Shown here: positions 52,265 through 61,754 of the stretch, piece after piece
Layout: each line of letters opens with the position of its first letter
How positions within the stretch are numbered: the stretch's first letter is position 1
Source: an uncultured Gammaproteobacteria bacterium
GTDB lineage: Bacteria; Pseudomonadota; Gammaproteobacteria; Pseudomonadales; Pseudohongiellaceae
DNA length: 64,000 nucleotides
Assembly (NCBI GenBank): GCA_913048385.1
Contig: CAJWVZ010000010.1
Location: 1-64,000, forward strand
Direction: 5' to 3'
Notes under the pieces: model-generated
The model's database searches: none
What the model saw: only the letters and a program-made list of their open reading frames with translations
Told to the model about the DNA's origin: nothing
Made by a program: the position numbers and the translations under genes

Positions 52265-53932
52265 TTGCTGAGAAAACTGGCTTTGACCTCTTTATATCGC
52301 CTGCACGAGCTGCTCAACATTATTGCAAAATATGGCCTAGACGACTTCCTAGAGAATCTACCTAATACTGTGGTCATCAAAATAGCTCTTACACCTTACA
52401 GAGCAAAGTGGGCCTTCAGCAAAACACGCAAGGGCGATCTTGGCAAGCGGACCCGTATTGCGCTTGAAGAGCTTGGACCAATTTACATTAAGTTAGGACA
52501 ACTGTTTTCTACAAGACCGGATTTTATTGATCCCACCATCGCCAATGAACTTAAATTACTTCAGGATTCGGTTACACCATTTTTCACACCGTCAGTTCAC
52601 GATCTTTTACTAGAGCACCTCGGATCTTCACCCGCAGATATTTTTTCTGACATAGAAGAAAAACCTTTGGCTTCAGCCTCCATTGCCCAAGTATATGCAG
52701 CAACCCTAAGAACAGGCGAAAAGGTCGTTATTAAAATAATCAAGCCCGGGATCGTTTCGGTCATAAAAACTGATCTCGGCGTTTTAAAGAAAATTGCAAG
52801 CATTATTGAGTCTCGAACAAAATTTGGTCGTCGCTTAAAATTAGCAGAAGTTTTATCAGACTATGAAAAAGTAATATTAAATGAAACTAATCTACAACTT
52901 GAAGCGGCGAATACTACCAAGTTAGAAAGCAACTTCTCTGGGTCATCTAATCTCTATGTCCCAAAAATTTACTGGGACTATACACGGCAAAACGTATTAG
53001 TCATGGAGAAGATAGATGGAATTCCAGTAACAAATATCGACGAGCTGCAGTCTCATGGAATAAATCTTAAGACGCTCTCCGAGATTGGGGTAGACATATT
53101 CTTTACTCAAGTTTTTGAACATAATTTTTTTCACGCGGATATGCACCCAGGAAATATTTTTGTCTCGAAGGAACATCCAAAAGATCCACAATATATAGCG
53201 ATTGACTGCGCCATTATCGGCTCACTTGAGATTAAGGAAAAAAACTATCTCGCAAAAAACTTACTTGCTATATTCAATCGAGACTATCATGAAGTCGCTA
53301 GGTTACATATTGAAAGCGGGTGGGTACCAGAGGGCACAAAAACACATGAATTCGAGACAGCAATAAGATCGGTTTGCGAACCAATTTTTCAAAAACCTCT
53401 AAAAGAAATCTCGTTTGGACAGCTTCTCGTCAGTTTATTTCAAACATCAAGCGCTTTTGATATGCAGGTGCAGCCTTCTCTTGTCCTTTTGCAAAAGACT
53501 CTTCTTCACGTGGAAGGGTTGGGAAGACAGCTTTACCCAGACCTTGATTTATGGGAGACAGCAAAACCACATTTGGAACGCTGGAATACTCGTCAGCTAA
53601 GCCCATTTACGTTTGCGAAAAAGATGAAAGAGTCCTTTCCCGACCTTGTCAATGAGGTGCCTAATCTCCCTGCGTATTTATCTGCTTTTTCCAGCCTAAA
53701 TGAAATAGTGGTTCTTAAAAGGAAGGAACTTTTTTTACAAGAACAAGCCTTCGAACGTGAAAAGAGAAATAGACGCAGAGGTTTTTTGTGGATAGGAATG
53801 CTATTCCTTGCCTTGGGCTTAGGTGTTACTCCACTCCTGGAATCAGGTATCTATGAATCTGACCATGCGCGAGTAATTTTAAGTTCTGCATTTATTGGAT
53901 TAGGGGGATGCTTTTTGTATTTTTCGCGCTGA
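52265..53932 (+). CDS. ubiB: Ubiquinone biosynthesis kinase-like protein UbiB
   Basis: 555 residues, TTG start at 52265. Atypical kinase: YIKLGQLFSTRPDF (KxGQ), nucleotide-loop ASASIAQVYAA, VVIKIIKPG, hinge LVMEKIDGIPV, catalytic NFFHADMHPGNIFV with the metal-binding AIDCAI (DFG-equivalent). Two hydrophobic helices at the C-terminus (about 513-553) anchor it in the inner membrane. Supports ubiquinone synthesis through ATPase activity. Confidence 0.96.
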   Translation: MLRKLALTSLYRLHELLNIIAKYGLDDFLENLPNTVVIKIALTPYRAKWAFSKTRKGDLGKRTRIALEELGPIYIKLGQLFSTRPDFIDPTIANELKLLQDSVTPFFTPSVHDLLLEHLGSSPADIFSDIEEKPLASASIAQVYAATLRTGEKVVIKIIKPGIVSVIKTDLGVLKKIASIIESRTKFGRRLKLAEVLSDYEKVILNETNLQLEAANTTKLESNFSGSSNLYVPKIYWDYTRQNVLVMEKIDGIPVTNIDELQSHGINLKTLSEIGVDIFFTQVFEHNFFHADMHPGNIFVSKEHPKDPQYIAIDCAIIGSLEIKEKNYLAKNLLAIFNRDYHEVARLHIESGWVPEGTKTHEFETAIRSVCEPIFQKPLKEISFGQLLVSLFQTSSAFDMQVQPSLVLLQKTLLHVEGLGRQLYPDLDLWETAKPHLERWNTRQLSPFTFAKKMKESFPDLVNEVPNLPAYLSAFSSLNEIVVLKRKELFLQEQAFEREKRNRRRGFLWIGMLFLALGLGVTPLLESGIYESDHARVILSSAFIGLGGCFLYFSR

Positions 53933-53949
53933 AGTAGCATACTTATGTA

Positions 53950-54318
53950 ATGGCAGCATATCTTGAAGAAATAAAATTTAACGAGCGCGGGCTTGTTCCA
54001 GTAGTTACAATAGAGGCTGAAACCTCTGAGTTACTGATGGTTGCATGGGCCAATAAAGAAGCTATTTCAGCTACAGTCGAAGAGAAACGGGCTGTTTATT
54101 GGTCTCGCTCTCGATCCAAAATATGGCGAAAAGGCGAAGAATCCGGCAATGTACAAAAGCTTGTCGAAATCCGCTTAGATTGCGACAATGACACGGTCTG
54201 TTATATCGTTAATCAGATTGGAGGAGCCGCATGCCATACAGGCAGAAAGTCATGCTTCTTCAAGCGCCTCAGTAACGATTCATGGACAGTTTGTCGAGAC
54301 AAAAAAGCTATAGGTTGA
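53950..54318 (+). CDS. hisI: Phosphoribosyl-AMP cyclohydrolase
   Basis: 122 residues. LLMVAWANKEAI, YWSRSRSKIWRKGEESGN and metal sites IRLDCDNDTVCY and CHTGRKSCFF. Third step of histidine synthesis. Stand-alone, not fused to hisE, which starts 6 bp later. Separated from the rest of the his genes. Confidence 0.96.
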   Translation: MAAYLEEIKFNERGLVPVVTIEAETSELLMVAWANKEAISATVEEKRAVYWSRSRSKIWRKGEESGNVQKLVEIRLDCDNDTVCYIVNQIGGAACHTGRKSCFFKRLSNDSWTVCRDKKAIG

Positions 54319-54324
54319 TCTGCA

Positions 54325-54675
54325 ATGGATTTAGTTTTATCAGAACTAAGAGATATCCTTGAAGCGAGGAAAGAAAGCAGCCCAGAAACCTCATATGTTG
54401 CTAGCCTGTACAGCAAAGGTATTGATAAAATTCTCGAAAAGCTCGGAGAGGAAGCAACAGAAACAATCCTAGCAGCCAAGAATTATGAAAATTCTGGTGC
54501 AGAAGTAAAGATACAAAGAAAAAAAGAAGTGGTTAACGAAGCTGCTGATTTGTGGTTTCACTCTATGGTGATGTTGAGCTACCTTGATATAAACCACGAT
54601 GAGGTCTTGCAGGTGCTGAAGCAAAGATCGGGGGTTTCAGGGCACGAAGAAAAAGCTGGACGGACACTCGATTAA
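54325..54675 (+). CDS. hisE: Phosphoribosyl-ATP pyrophosphatase
   Basis: 116 residues of the MazG-like all-alpha family: SYVASLYSKGIDKILEKLGEEATETILAAKN and VNEAADLWFHSMVML with the Mg-binding acidic residues. Second step of histidine synthesis; adjacent to hisI as in Pseudomonas. Confidence 0.95.
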   Translation: MDLVLSELRDILEARKESSPETSYVASLYSKGIDKILEKLGEEATETILAAKNYENSGAEVKIQRKKEVVNEAADLWFHSMVMLSYLDINHDEVLQVLKQRSGVSGHEEKAGRTLD

Positions 54676-54724
54676 AATCACCGGCAATACTTATTACATG
54701 ATTGCGTAAAATGAGGAGAAGAAC

Positions 54725-54958
54725 ATGGGCTTAGGTGGAATCGGAGTTTGGCAATTACTGATTATTTTAGCTATCGTAGTGGTCTTATTTGGGACAAAGA
54801 AACTTAAGGGCATTGGGACTGATTTAGGAGGCGCGATAAAGGGCTTTAAAGGCGCTTTAAAAGAGGATGGAAGCGCTTCGAAAAGCGAAGAGGAAGAAAT
54901 ATCACCCGTGAATGAGCCAACGGTGGCGGCAAACGTTGAAAAAGATGAAGCAAGCTAG
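54725..54958 (+). CDS. tatA: Twin-arginine translocase subunit TatA
   Basis: 77 residues. Short hydrophobic helix ([21 protein letters not shown]), amphipathic helix ([20 protein letters not shown]) and acidic tail. Forms the pore for folded proteins. Strong AGGAGAAGAAC before ATG. The DAO-like protein at 10699 could be a client. Confidence 0.96.
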   Translation: MGLGGIGVWQLLIILAIVVVLFGTKKLKGIGTDLGGAIKGFKGALKEDGSASKSEEEEISPVNEPTVAANVEKDEAS

Positions 54959-55061
54959 CTTTTGAATCCCGTCAAATTTGATCTAAAATCCTCTTCAGAT
55001 CAACAATCGCAAAGTATGCAGATAACTTTCCCTGCGAATAACCCCACAAAGTACTAGTCAG

Positions 55062-55595
55062 ATGTTTAATATTGCACCTACTGAAATTTTAATTATTTGT
55101 GTCGTAGCATTAATTGTTATCGGACCAGATAAGCTACCAGGCGCAATCAAAACAGGGACACTTTGGCTGAATCGATTCCGACGAAGCTTTTACAGAATAA
55201 AATCAGACATAGAAAGAGAATTAAACACTGATGAAATTCGACGACAGATTCACAATGAAAGCGTACTCGACGATATCGAAGATACGAGACAACGGCTTCA
55301 GAATTCTGCTGACGAGGCAAAAGCATCTATCAATGAGCTGGTGAATTCTGTCGATCTAGACCCTGGAGCCTCTAGCGCAACAGAGATTAAAAACCATACA
55401 GATGATAAAGACGAAACAACAGAAAAGAGTGCATTAGTACGACCGTCTTACAGCAAAGGAGTTAATCCAAAAGCACTCTCTGCAGAAGCGTCAGCTGTTA
55501 ACCACCTTCCCGAGGAAAAAGATATAACTGGCTCTAACCCAAAAACCGAAATGCAGTCGCAAACAACAGAGACCCCTAAAAATGACGTCGGCTGA
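55062..55595 (+). CDS. tatB: Twin-arginine translocase subunit TatB
   Basis: 177 residues. MFNIAPTEILIICVVALIVI with the conserved Glu in the membrane helix, GPDKLPGAI, and a long amphipathic/coiled region; acidic low-complexity tail. Overlaps tatC by 14 nt. Confidence 0.95.
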   Translation: MFNIAPTEILIICVVALIVIGPDKLPGAIKTGTLWLNRFRRSFYRIKSDIERELNTDEIRRQIHNESVLDDIEDTRQRLQNSADEAKASINELVNSVDLDPGASSATEIKNHTDDKDETTEKSALVRPSYSKGVNPKALSAEASAVNHLPEEKDITGSNPKTEMQSQTTETPKNDVG

Positions 55596-56346
55596 GGATA
55601 CTAAGGAGTTAACTTTAATCGATCATTTAGTCGAACTCCGTAACAGATTATTAAAAAGCCTTATCTCCGTTGTAGTTTTATTTTTAATGCTCTTCGCTTT
55701 TTCTAATGAGATCTATACGTTCGTAGCCGCCCCGTTGATCGATGCTCTGCCTGAAAATACAAGTATGATCGCAATCGATCCTACTTCTCCATTTTTCGCC
55801 CCATTTAAACTCACTTTTTACGTCGCTTTTTTGGTGGCGGCGCCTTACATCCTTTTTCAACTATGGTCTTTTGTTGCTCCCGGCTTATACAAAAATGAGA
55901 AAGCAGTTGCTATACCTCTTTTCATTTCTAGCGTCACCTTATTTTATACAGGCATCGCATTTGCCAGATATGTACTGTTTGGAATCGTATTCGGGTTTTT
56001 TATTTCTGTTGCACCCGAGGGTATTCAGGTAGCTCCAGACATCTCAAGCTTTTTAAGCTTTGCCCTAACAATTTTTTTCGCTTTTGGCGTTGCTTTTGAA
56101 ATCCCCATTGCCGTTTTTATTTGTATACGGTCTGGACTCGTAGAACCTGAGGCACTTGTGCAAAAACGACCTTATGTAATTGTGAGCTGTTTCGTTGTCG
56201 CTATGGTGCTTACACCCCCAGATCCATTTACTCAATCACTTCTTGCAATACCCATGTGGGCGCTTTTTGAAATTGGGATTTTAGCTGGACGAATGGCAAA
56301 TACACCATCTGATGACAACGATTCCGACACGAACAATAAAGGGTAA
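55582..56346 (+). CDS. tatC: Twin-arginine translocase subunit TatC
   Basis: 254 residues. LIDHLVELRNRLLKSLI start, six helices, FFAPFKLTFYVAFLVAAPYILFQLWSF-type loop (core APYILFQLWSFVAPGLY), and the conserved FGVAFEIPI and TPPDPFTQ. Receptor for twin-arginine signals. Its stop is 6 nt from the dtd stop on the other strand. Confidence 0.97.
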   Translation: MTSAEDTKELTLIDHLVELRNRLLKSLISVVVLFLMLFAFSNEIYTFVAAPLIDALPENTSMIAIDPTSPFFAPFKLTFYVAFLVAAPYILFQLWSFVAPGLYKNEKAVAIPLFISSVTLFYTGIAFARYVLFGIVFGFFISVAPEGIQVAPDISSFLSFALTIFFAFGVAFEIPIAVFICIRSGLVEPEALVQKRPYVIVSCFVVAMVLTPPDPFTQSLLAIPMWALFEIGILAGRMANTPSDDNDSDTNNKG

Positions 56347-56352
56347 GGAGTC

Positions 56353-56790
56353 TTAAGCTTTTAAAATAAAGGTAACTGGGCCATCGTTTATTAAGTTTAC
56401 TTCCATGTCTTCGCCAAATGCTCCGCATGAAACTTTTCCATACTTAGATTTAGTGGCCACAACAAATTTTTCAAAAAATGGTCTTGCTAATTCAGGAGAC
56501 ATGGCTGAGGAAAACCCAGGCCTTAATCCGCTCTTAGTCTCTGCGACAAGAGTAAATTGTGACACCAGAAGCAATTCACCGTCGACGTCAGTTAGGCTTA
56601 GGTTCATCTTCTTTTTTGAGTCAGAGAAGATTCGATAAGAAAGCAATTTTTGAACCATTTTTTCAATTTCAAAAACCCCATCGCTGCGTTCAATCCCAAT
56701 CAGGGCAAGTAATCCAACTCCGATTTCGGAACTGACTGTTTTTTTTACAAGTACTTGTGCAGACTGCACTCGTTGAATCACACATATCAT
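56353..56790 (-). CDS. dtd: D-aminoacyl-tRNA deacylase
   Basis: 145 residues. Catalytic LLLVSQFTLVAETKSGLRPGFSSAM (core SQFTL) and the C-terminal INDGPVTFILK (Gly-cisPro motif). Hydrolyses D-amino-acid esters on tRNA. Convergent with tatC. Confidence 0.96.
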   Translation of the reverse strand: MICVIQRVQSAQVLVKKTVSSEIGVGLLALIGIERSDGVFEIEKMVQKLLSYRIFSDSKKKMNLSLTDVDGELLLVSQFTLVAETKSGLRPGFSSAMSPELARPFFEKFVVATKSKYGKVSCGAFGEDMEVNLINDGPVTFILKA

Positions 56791-56841
56791 AAAGCAAACT
56801 CACTGACCTCTTGCAAACAAAAAATCAAATTTTGAAAATGA

Positions 56842-58668
56842 CTACCCGCGCTCTTGTGATCCGCGGCTTATCCGTTTACGATCGCTCTCCGTCAAATAAC
56901 GTTTTCTCAGTCTAATGTTTGTAGGAGTTATTTCGACGAGCTCATCCTCGGCAATAAACTCCATCGCCTGCTCTAGTGTGTGACGCACAGGGGGCGTAAG
57001 TACAATGTTCTCATCGGTCCCAGACGCACGCACATTTGTTAGTTGCTTCCCTTTTGTTGGATTGACGACAAGATCATTTTCGCGGCTGTGAAGACCAACA
57101 ATCATTCCCTCGTATACTTCGATATTGGGCTCCACAAACAATTTTCCTCGCTCTTGTAAATTGAATAAGGAAAATCCAAGCGTCTTTCCTTTTACCATCG
57201 AAACCAGAACTCCACGTGAACGAGCAGCAAGTTCAAGATCTTTGTAGTCGCCATAATGACTAAATACGTGCGTCATAAGGCCAGAACCAGAGGTTAATGA
57301 AAGGAATTGAGACCTGAAACCAATAAGGCCTCGAGTCGGCACAATAAACTCTATTCGACTACGACCCTTGCCGTCAGGAATCATGTCTCGCATTTCTGCA
57401 CGGCGATTCCCCAGTTCTTCTATTACCGAACCCTGATGCATCTCATCACAATCTATTACTAACGACTCGTAGGGCTCTTGTTTAACACCGTTGATTTCCT
57501 GAATAATAACCTCAGGTCGAGAAACTGCAAGCTCAAACCCCTCTCGGCGCATAGTTTCAATTAAGACGGAAAGATGGAGTTCGCCTCTCCCCGAAACCTT
57601 GTACTTATCAGGAGTATCGCCATCCTCAACCCTCAGTGCGACATTAAAAAGAAGCTCCCTGTCTAAGCGCTCTCTTATGTTGCGTGTAGTTACAAACTTA
57701 CCTTCAAGACCGGCAAAGGGAGAATCGTTGACTTGGAAAGTCATACTGATTGTTGGTTCATCTACTGAAAGTGGAGGCAGCGCTTCAATGAGTTCTGGAT
57801 CGCAGATCGTATCTGAGATATTTAGTTTATCTATCCCAGTAATACAAATAATCTCACCAGCTGAAGCGTTAGGCACATCTATCCGCTCTAGTCCAAGATG
57901 GCTCTTAACTTGAAGAATTTTTCCTTTCCGCTCTTGTCCTGATCGATCGACGATTATTACTGGTTGATTACTTCGTGCGGTTCCACGCGTAATTCTTCCG
58001 ATACCTATAACCCCTACATAACTGTTATAGTCAAGCGCACTAATTTGCAACTGAAGAGGCGCATCGATTATCACATTTGGTGAGGGAACTTTCTGAATAA
58101 CCGTTTCAAAAAGGGGTTCCATATCATTTGCCATTTCATTCAGTTCTAGACCAGCTATACCATCAAGTGCACTCGCATAAATGATTGGGAAATCTAACTG
58201 CGTATCGTTTGCCCCAAGCTTGTCGAAGAGATCAAAAACTTCGTCAACTACCCAGTCGGGTCTAGCACCATCACGATCAACCTTATTCACGACCACTATT
58301 GGATTTAGGCCTTGATCAAAGGCCTTTTGAGTTACAAACCTTGTCTGCGGCATCGGACCGTCGACCGCATCCACAAGGAGAAGGACGCTATCGACCATAG
58401 AAAGAACACGTTCAACCTCACCGCCAAAATCGGCGTGGCCAGGGGTATCAACGATATTTATTCTATAACCTTGCCAACTTATTGCGGTATTTTTAGCGAG
58501 AATTGTTATTCCTCGCTCTTTTTCCTGATCATTAGAATCCATTACTCGTTCTAGCTCGGCACCGCGAGATTCTAAAGTTCCAGATTGCTGAAGTAACTTA
58601 TCGACTAAAGTAGTTTTACCGTGATCAACGTGCGCGATTATTGCTATGTTTCTTATTTCCTCAACCAC
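56842..58668 (-). CDS. typA: Ribosome-associated GTPase TypA/BipA
   Basis: 608 residues from GTG 58668 ([20 protein letters not shown]), matching the usual length near 605; frames upstream to 58812 lack a ribosome site. G1 [10 protein letters not shown]3 DTPGHADF, G4 VVNKVD, translational GTPase domains II to V and the BipA C-terminal domain ([19 protein letters not shown]). Assists 50S assembly under stress. Divergent from the glutamine synthetase as in E. coli. Confidence 0.96.
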   Translation of the reverse strand: MVEEIRNIAIIAHVDHGKTTLVDKLLQQSGTLESRGAELERVMDSNDQEKERGITILAKNTAISWQGYRINIVDTPGHADFGGEVERVLSMVDSVLLLVDAVDGPMPQTRFVTQKAFDQGLNPIVVVNKVDRDGARPDWVVDEVFDLFDKLGANDTQLDFPIIYASALDGIAGLELNEMANDMEPLFETVIQKVPSPNVIIDAPLQLQISALDYNSYVGVIGIGRITRGTARSNQPVIIVDRSGQERKGKILQVKSHLGLERIDVPNASAGEIICITGIDKLNISDTICDPELIEALPPLSVDEPTISMTFQVNDSPFAGLEGKFVTTRNIRERLDRELLFNVALRVEDGDTPDKYKVSGRGELHLSVLIETMRREGFELAVSRPEVIIQEINGVKQEPYESLVIDCDEMHQGSVIEELGNRRAEMRDMIPDGKGRSRIEFIVPTRGLIGFRSQFLSLTSGSGLMTHVFSHYGDYKDLELAARSRGVLVSMVKGKTLGFSLFNLQERGKLFVEPNIEVYEGMIVGLHSRENDLVVNPTKGKQLTNVRASGTDENIVLTPPVRHTLEQAMEFIAEDELVEITPTNIRLRKRYLTESDRKRISRGSQERG

Positions 58669-58948
58669 AATTCTCTTCACCCTTTTACAAATGGAACAGA
58701 TCAATAAAAGATGGGGAGATAGGTAAGTACAAAAACAGACTTCTCGCCAATCCAAACATAGATGTGACGATGCCCCATCTAAATTTAGACTAGGAAATGC
58801 ATTCTGATTCAAGCTAGCCTCTCTCCATGCCGGCCGCGAGTATACACGAGAACGGTTTCAAAAATCAGACAGAACTTAAACAATTAAAACCATTTTTAAA
58901 GTTCACTAAGGCTTTTCTTCTTATTTTAAGATATCGAGCACTCATGTA

Positions 58949-58965
58949 TGCGCATATTTGGTGCA
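58949..58965. promoter_or_regulatory. Candidate NtrC enhancer site
   Basis: TGCGCATATTTGGTGCA; right half GGTGCA is perfect against TGCACC-N5-GGTGCA and the left half matches partly. It lies about 160 bp upstream of the sigma-54 promoter, a normal enhancer distance. Confidence 0.6.
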
Positions 58966-59110
58966 TTTTTATTAAGAAATGATCTTTTATGGTGCGTTTT
59001 TTATCTGTCGTCTTTTGTTAATAACTTTTTACAGGAAACGCCATAGATAAATAGTCAATGATCACAAGGGAGTTCTAGTTACTAGCAAACAAATTACTTC
59101 TTCAAACATA

Positions 59111-59127
59111 TTGGCACATTACTTGCT
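59111..59127 (+). promoter_or_regulatory. Sigma-54 promoter for glutamine synthetase
   Basis: TTGGCACATTACTTGCT: -24 GG (59113-59114) and -12 GC (59124-59125) exactly 10 bp apart, near-perfect consensus. Implies NtrC- and RpoN-dependent transcription under nitrogen limitation. Confidence 0.9.
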
Positions 59128-59283
59128 GCTTGTTAAAGAGCAGCTAATGGAAATCGTGAGATTCACTAGGCACCTAAGCACAACACTTCGATGAGCACTG
59201 TAGCATCAACAGGTTTTTTTACCCCAGCGGTTTGAGCAACAGCATATTTGAATTGCGAATTTATTTAAGGAGAAAATGGAAAA

Positions 59284-60306
59284 ATGGAAACAAAAACAAA
59301 GCTAGAGTACATCTGGTTGGACGGCAACTCTCCCACTCAAACATTACGCAGCAAAACGATGGTCAGAGACAACTTCGACGGTACCTTGGAAGGTTGCCCT
59401 GTGTGGTCCTTCGATGGAAGTTCGACGCAACAGGCTGATGGAAATGACTCCGATTGCTTGCTGAAACCAGTCGCTATTTACCCAGACCCAGATCGAGCTA
59501 GTGCTTTCCTCGTAATGACGGAGGTTTTGAATGCTGATGAGACTCCCCACATCACTAATGGGCGCGCAACTATCGATGACGATGACGATGACTTTTGGTT
59601 TGGATTTGAACAAGAATACTTCTTGTGGGATACAAAAACTAATTTACCGCCCGGATTCCCTAAAAACGGCTACGCAGCTCCGCAAGGGCCATATTATTGC
59701 TCCGTCGGCGCGAAAAATGCATTTGGTCGGGACGTAGTCGAAGAGCATATGGATATTTGCTTAGAAGCTGGCCTTAACCTTGAAGGTATAAATGCTGAAG
59801 TTGCTCCGGGTCAGTGGGAGTTCCAAATATTTGCTAAGGGAGCAAAAAAAGCGGGCGATGAAATCTGGATTGCTCGTTATTTATTAGAACGAACTGCCGA
59901 ACGTTATGAGATGGCCATTAATTGGGAGCCAAAGCCTCTCGGCAAAGAACTTGATTGGAACGGCTCAGGAATGCATGCCAACTTTTCAAATGGCTTGATG
60001 AGAGATGCCGGCGATGAATCAGTGTTCACCAAAATTTGTGAATCATTTGGGAAAAACATAGAGCGCCACATAAGCGTTTATGGCGCAAACAATGATCAGC
60101 GATTAACGGGCCTGCATGAGACTCAATCAATCGATATGTTCAGCTACGGAGTTTCAGATCGTGGCGCATCAATACGGATTCCTATTGGCACAGTTCAAGA
60201 CGGCTGGAAAGGCCGCCTCGAGGACAGGCGAACAGCTTCTAACGCAGACCCATATAAAGTTGCTGCTGTAATAATCAAGAGTTCGAAGGAAGGCTTAACT
60301 TTATAG
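59284..60306 (+). CDS. Glutamine synthetase, eukaryotic type (GSII)
   Basis: 340 residues, so far shorter than the about 470 of GlnA (GSI). GSII signatures: EYIWLDGN, WSFDGSST, ADGNDSDCLLKPVAIYPDP, FWFGFEQEY, GPYYCSVGA, EVAPGQWEFQI, NGSGMHANFS and RGASIRIPIG. Makes glutamine from glutamate and ammonia; octo-/decameric, and it lacks the adenylylation Tyr loop of GSI. ATG 59284 follows AAGGAGAAAATGGAAAA. It occupies the glnA position upstream of ntrBC, behind a sigma-54 promoter, and no GSI gene is seen in the window. Confidence 0.93.
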   Translation: METKTKLEYIWLDGNSPTQTLRSKTMVRDNFDGTLEGCPVWSFDGSSTQQADGNDSDCLLKPVAIYPDPDRASAFLVMTEVLNADETPHITNGRATIDDDDDDFWFGFEQEYFLWDTKTNLPPGFPKNGYAAPQGPYYCSVGAKNAFGRDVVEEHMDICLEAGLNLEGINAEVAPGQWEFQIFAKGAKKAGDEIWIARYLLERTAERYEMAINWEPKPLGKELDWNGSGMHANFSNGLMRDAGDESVFTKICESFGKNIERHISVYGANNDQRLTGLHETQSIDMFSYGVSDRGASIRIPIGTVQDGWKGRLEDRRTASNADPYKVAAVIIKSSKEGLTL

Positions 60307-60352
60307 TCTCAGCGATTTAGGTTTTTACATCAAAACTGATTAATAGACTCAC

Positions 60353-60387
60353 AAAAAACCTAGGCTAGTCCTAGGTTTTTTATTTTA
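60353..60387 (+). terminator. Rho-independent terminator after GSII
   Basis: Perfect 12-bp arms AAAAAACCTAGG (60353-60364) and CCTAGGTTTTTT (60370-60381), loop of 5 nt, then TATTTTAT. Separates GSII from ntrB; readthrough is still possible. Confidence 0.9.
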
Positions 60388-60433
60388 TATGTTGCACTTC
60401 CCAAAGTATGCACCCTAAGGAATTGCCGCTAAG

Positions 60434-60462
60434 TTGACTATGCACCAATTTAGTGCAATATT
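60434..60462 (+). promoter_or_regulatory. NtrC-like operator on the ntrB promoter
   Basis: TGCACCAATTTAGTGCA (60441-60457) matches TGCACC-N5-GGTGCA with one mismatch. It fills the 17-bp spacer of a plausible sigma-70 promoter, TTGACT (60434-60439) and AATATT (60457-60462). NtrC bound here would block ntrB expression, like the glnL promoter of enteric bacteria. Confidence 0.7.
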
Positions 60463-60620
60463 ATCAATTGATTTTTGTCCGTTTTTTACCTTCTAATATA
60501 TTGCGCACCGCAAATGAGCAACAACTGTAATTAATACTCACTTGGACCAGTTATTGCATAATCAGAGCTACAACCGGATCATTTATCAACTCTAAAATTA
60601 ACCTTTGCGAGAAACATAGT

Positions 60621-61691
60621 GTGACTAACGGCGCAAACCACAAACGTCTTCTCGATAGTCTCAATACAGCGATATGCTTACTGGATAATCACCAGCAGCT
60701 TCGTTATTTAAATATCGCTGCAGAGCATCTCCTTGATATCAGTTCCCAAAAAGCTCAGGGGCTCTCACTCAAGGAGCTCTTTATAAACCCAGACGATGAT
60801 CTGCTCGATATCGAAGCAGCTTTGACCAACCGAGGAAACTTTACTAAAAGAGCTGTAGAACTCAAATTACTAAATGGCAAAGTTATAACGGTTGATTACT
60901 CGGTAAATATCGTCGGAGATACTACAGAAAATCAACTCCTCCTAGAATTGCGCTCTCTTGAGCACTCGCATCGTATTAATCGCGAAGAGTCGATAACTGC
61001 TGCCCATGCGACTACGCGAGAACTAGTCAGAGGATTAGCTCATGAAATAAAAAATCCTCTTGGCGGAATTCGAGGGGCTGCTCAACTCTTAGCAGAAGAG
61101 TTAGCTAACCCAGAACTTCTGGACTATACGAACATCGTCATTGAAGAGGCGGATCGTTTACGAAATTTAGTTGATCGGTTAGTTGGATTAAGATCAATCC
61201 CAGATCTAAAGCCCACCAACATTCACGAAGTTTTAGAGCGAGTCCATGGCTTAGTCGAAGCTGAATTTTCCGATAATGAAACAAAATTAGTTCGTGATTA
61301 CGACCCGAGTATTCCAGACTTACCTGCTGATCCAGAGCAACTTATTCAGGCCTCGTTGAACATTGTGCGAAATGCTGTGCAAGCGCTTTCTAATTCTGAA
61401 AATGACGCAGACAGAAACGAAATTATTTTGCAAACAAGAGTAATTCGTAACGCCACACTCGACGGAAAGTTTCATCGCTTGGCCGCTGTTATAAAGTTTT
61501 TTGACAACGGGCCGGGAATTCCCAAAGACATCCAACATTCATTATTTTTCCCAATGGTAAGCAGACGTGCTAACGGAACCGGCTTAGGCCTTTCAATCGC
61601 CCACGACATCGTGACTCGACACAATGGACAGATCGAGTGCAATAGCGTCGAAGGTGAAACAGTATTCTCCATGCTATTGCCGATTAGTTGA
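60621..61691 (+). CDS. glnL: Nitrogen regulation sensor kinase NtrB
   Basis: 356 residues, GTG start. PAS-like domain (1-110), dimerisation/phosphoacceptor helix with GLAHEIKNPLGGIRGAAQLL (His141), and a GHKL ATPase domain (IVRNAVQAL, DNGPGIP, GTGLGLSIAHDI). Phosphorylates NtrC under nitrogen limitation; controlled by GlnB in the known systems. ntrC follows after 63 bp. Confidence 0.96.
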   Translation: MTNGANHKRLLDSLNTAICLLDNHQQLRYLNIAAEHLLDISSQKAQGLSLKELFINPDDDLLDIEAALTNRGNFTKRAVELKLLNGKVITVDYSVNIVGDTTENQLLLELRSLEHSHRINREESITAAHATTRELVRGLAHEIKNPLGGIRGAAQLLAEELANPELLDYTNIVIEEADRLRNLVDRLVGLRSIPDLKPTNIHEVLERVHGLVEAEFSDNETKLVRDYDPSIPDLPADPEQLIQASLNIVRNAVQALSNSENDADRNEIILQTRVIRNATLDGKFHRLAAVIKFFDNGPGIPKDIQHSLFFPMVSRRANGTGLGLSIAHDIVTRHNGQIECNSVEGETVFSMLLPIS

Positions 61692-61754
61692 AAGGACATA
61701 GAGCGGCGAACAATAAAATGTATCTAAATTAACGGCCAAAAAGAGGACTCTGTA

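Larger units (their letters stand above)
58669..59283. other. Regulatory region between typA and GSII
   Basis: 615 bp without a gene. Holds an NtrC-like site at 58949, a second half-site GGTGCG at 58991-58996, and a sigma-54 promoter at 59111; transcription from it would give a leader of about 147 nt before the GSII ATG. The typA promoter must also lie here but is not evident. Confidence 0.7.
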
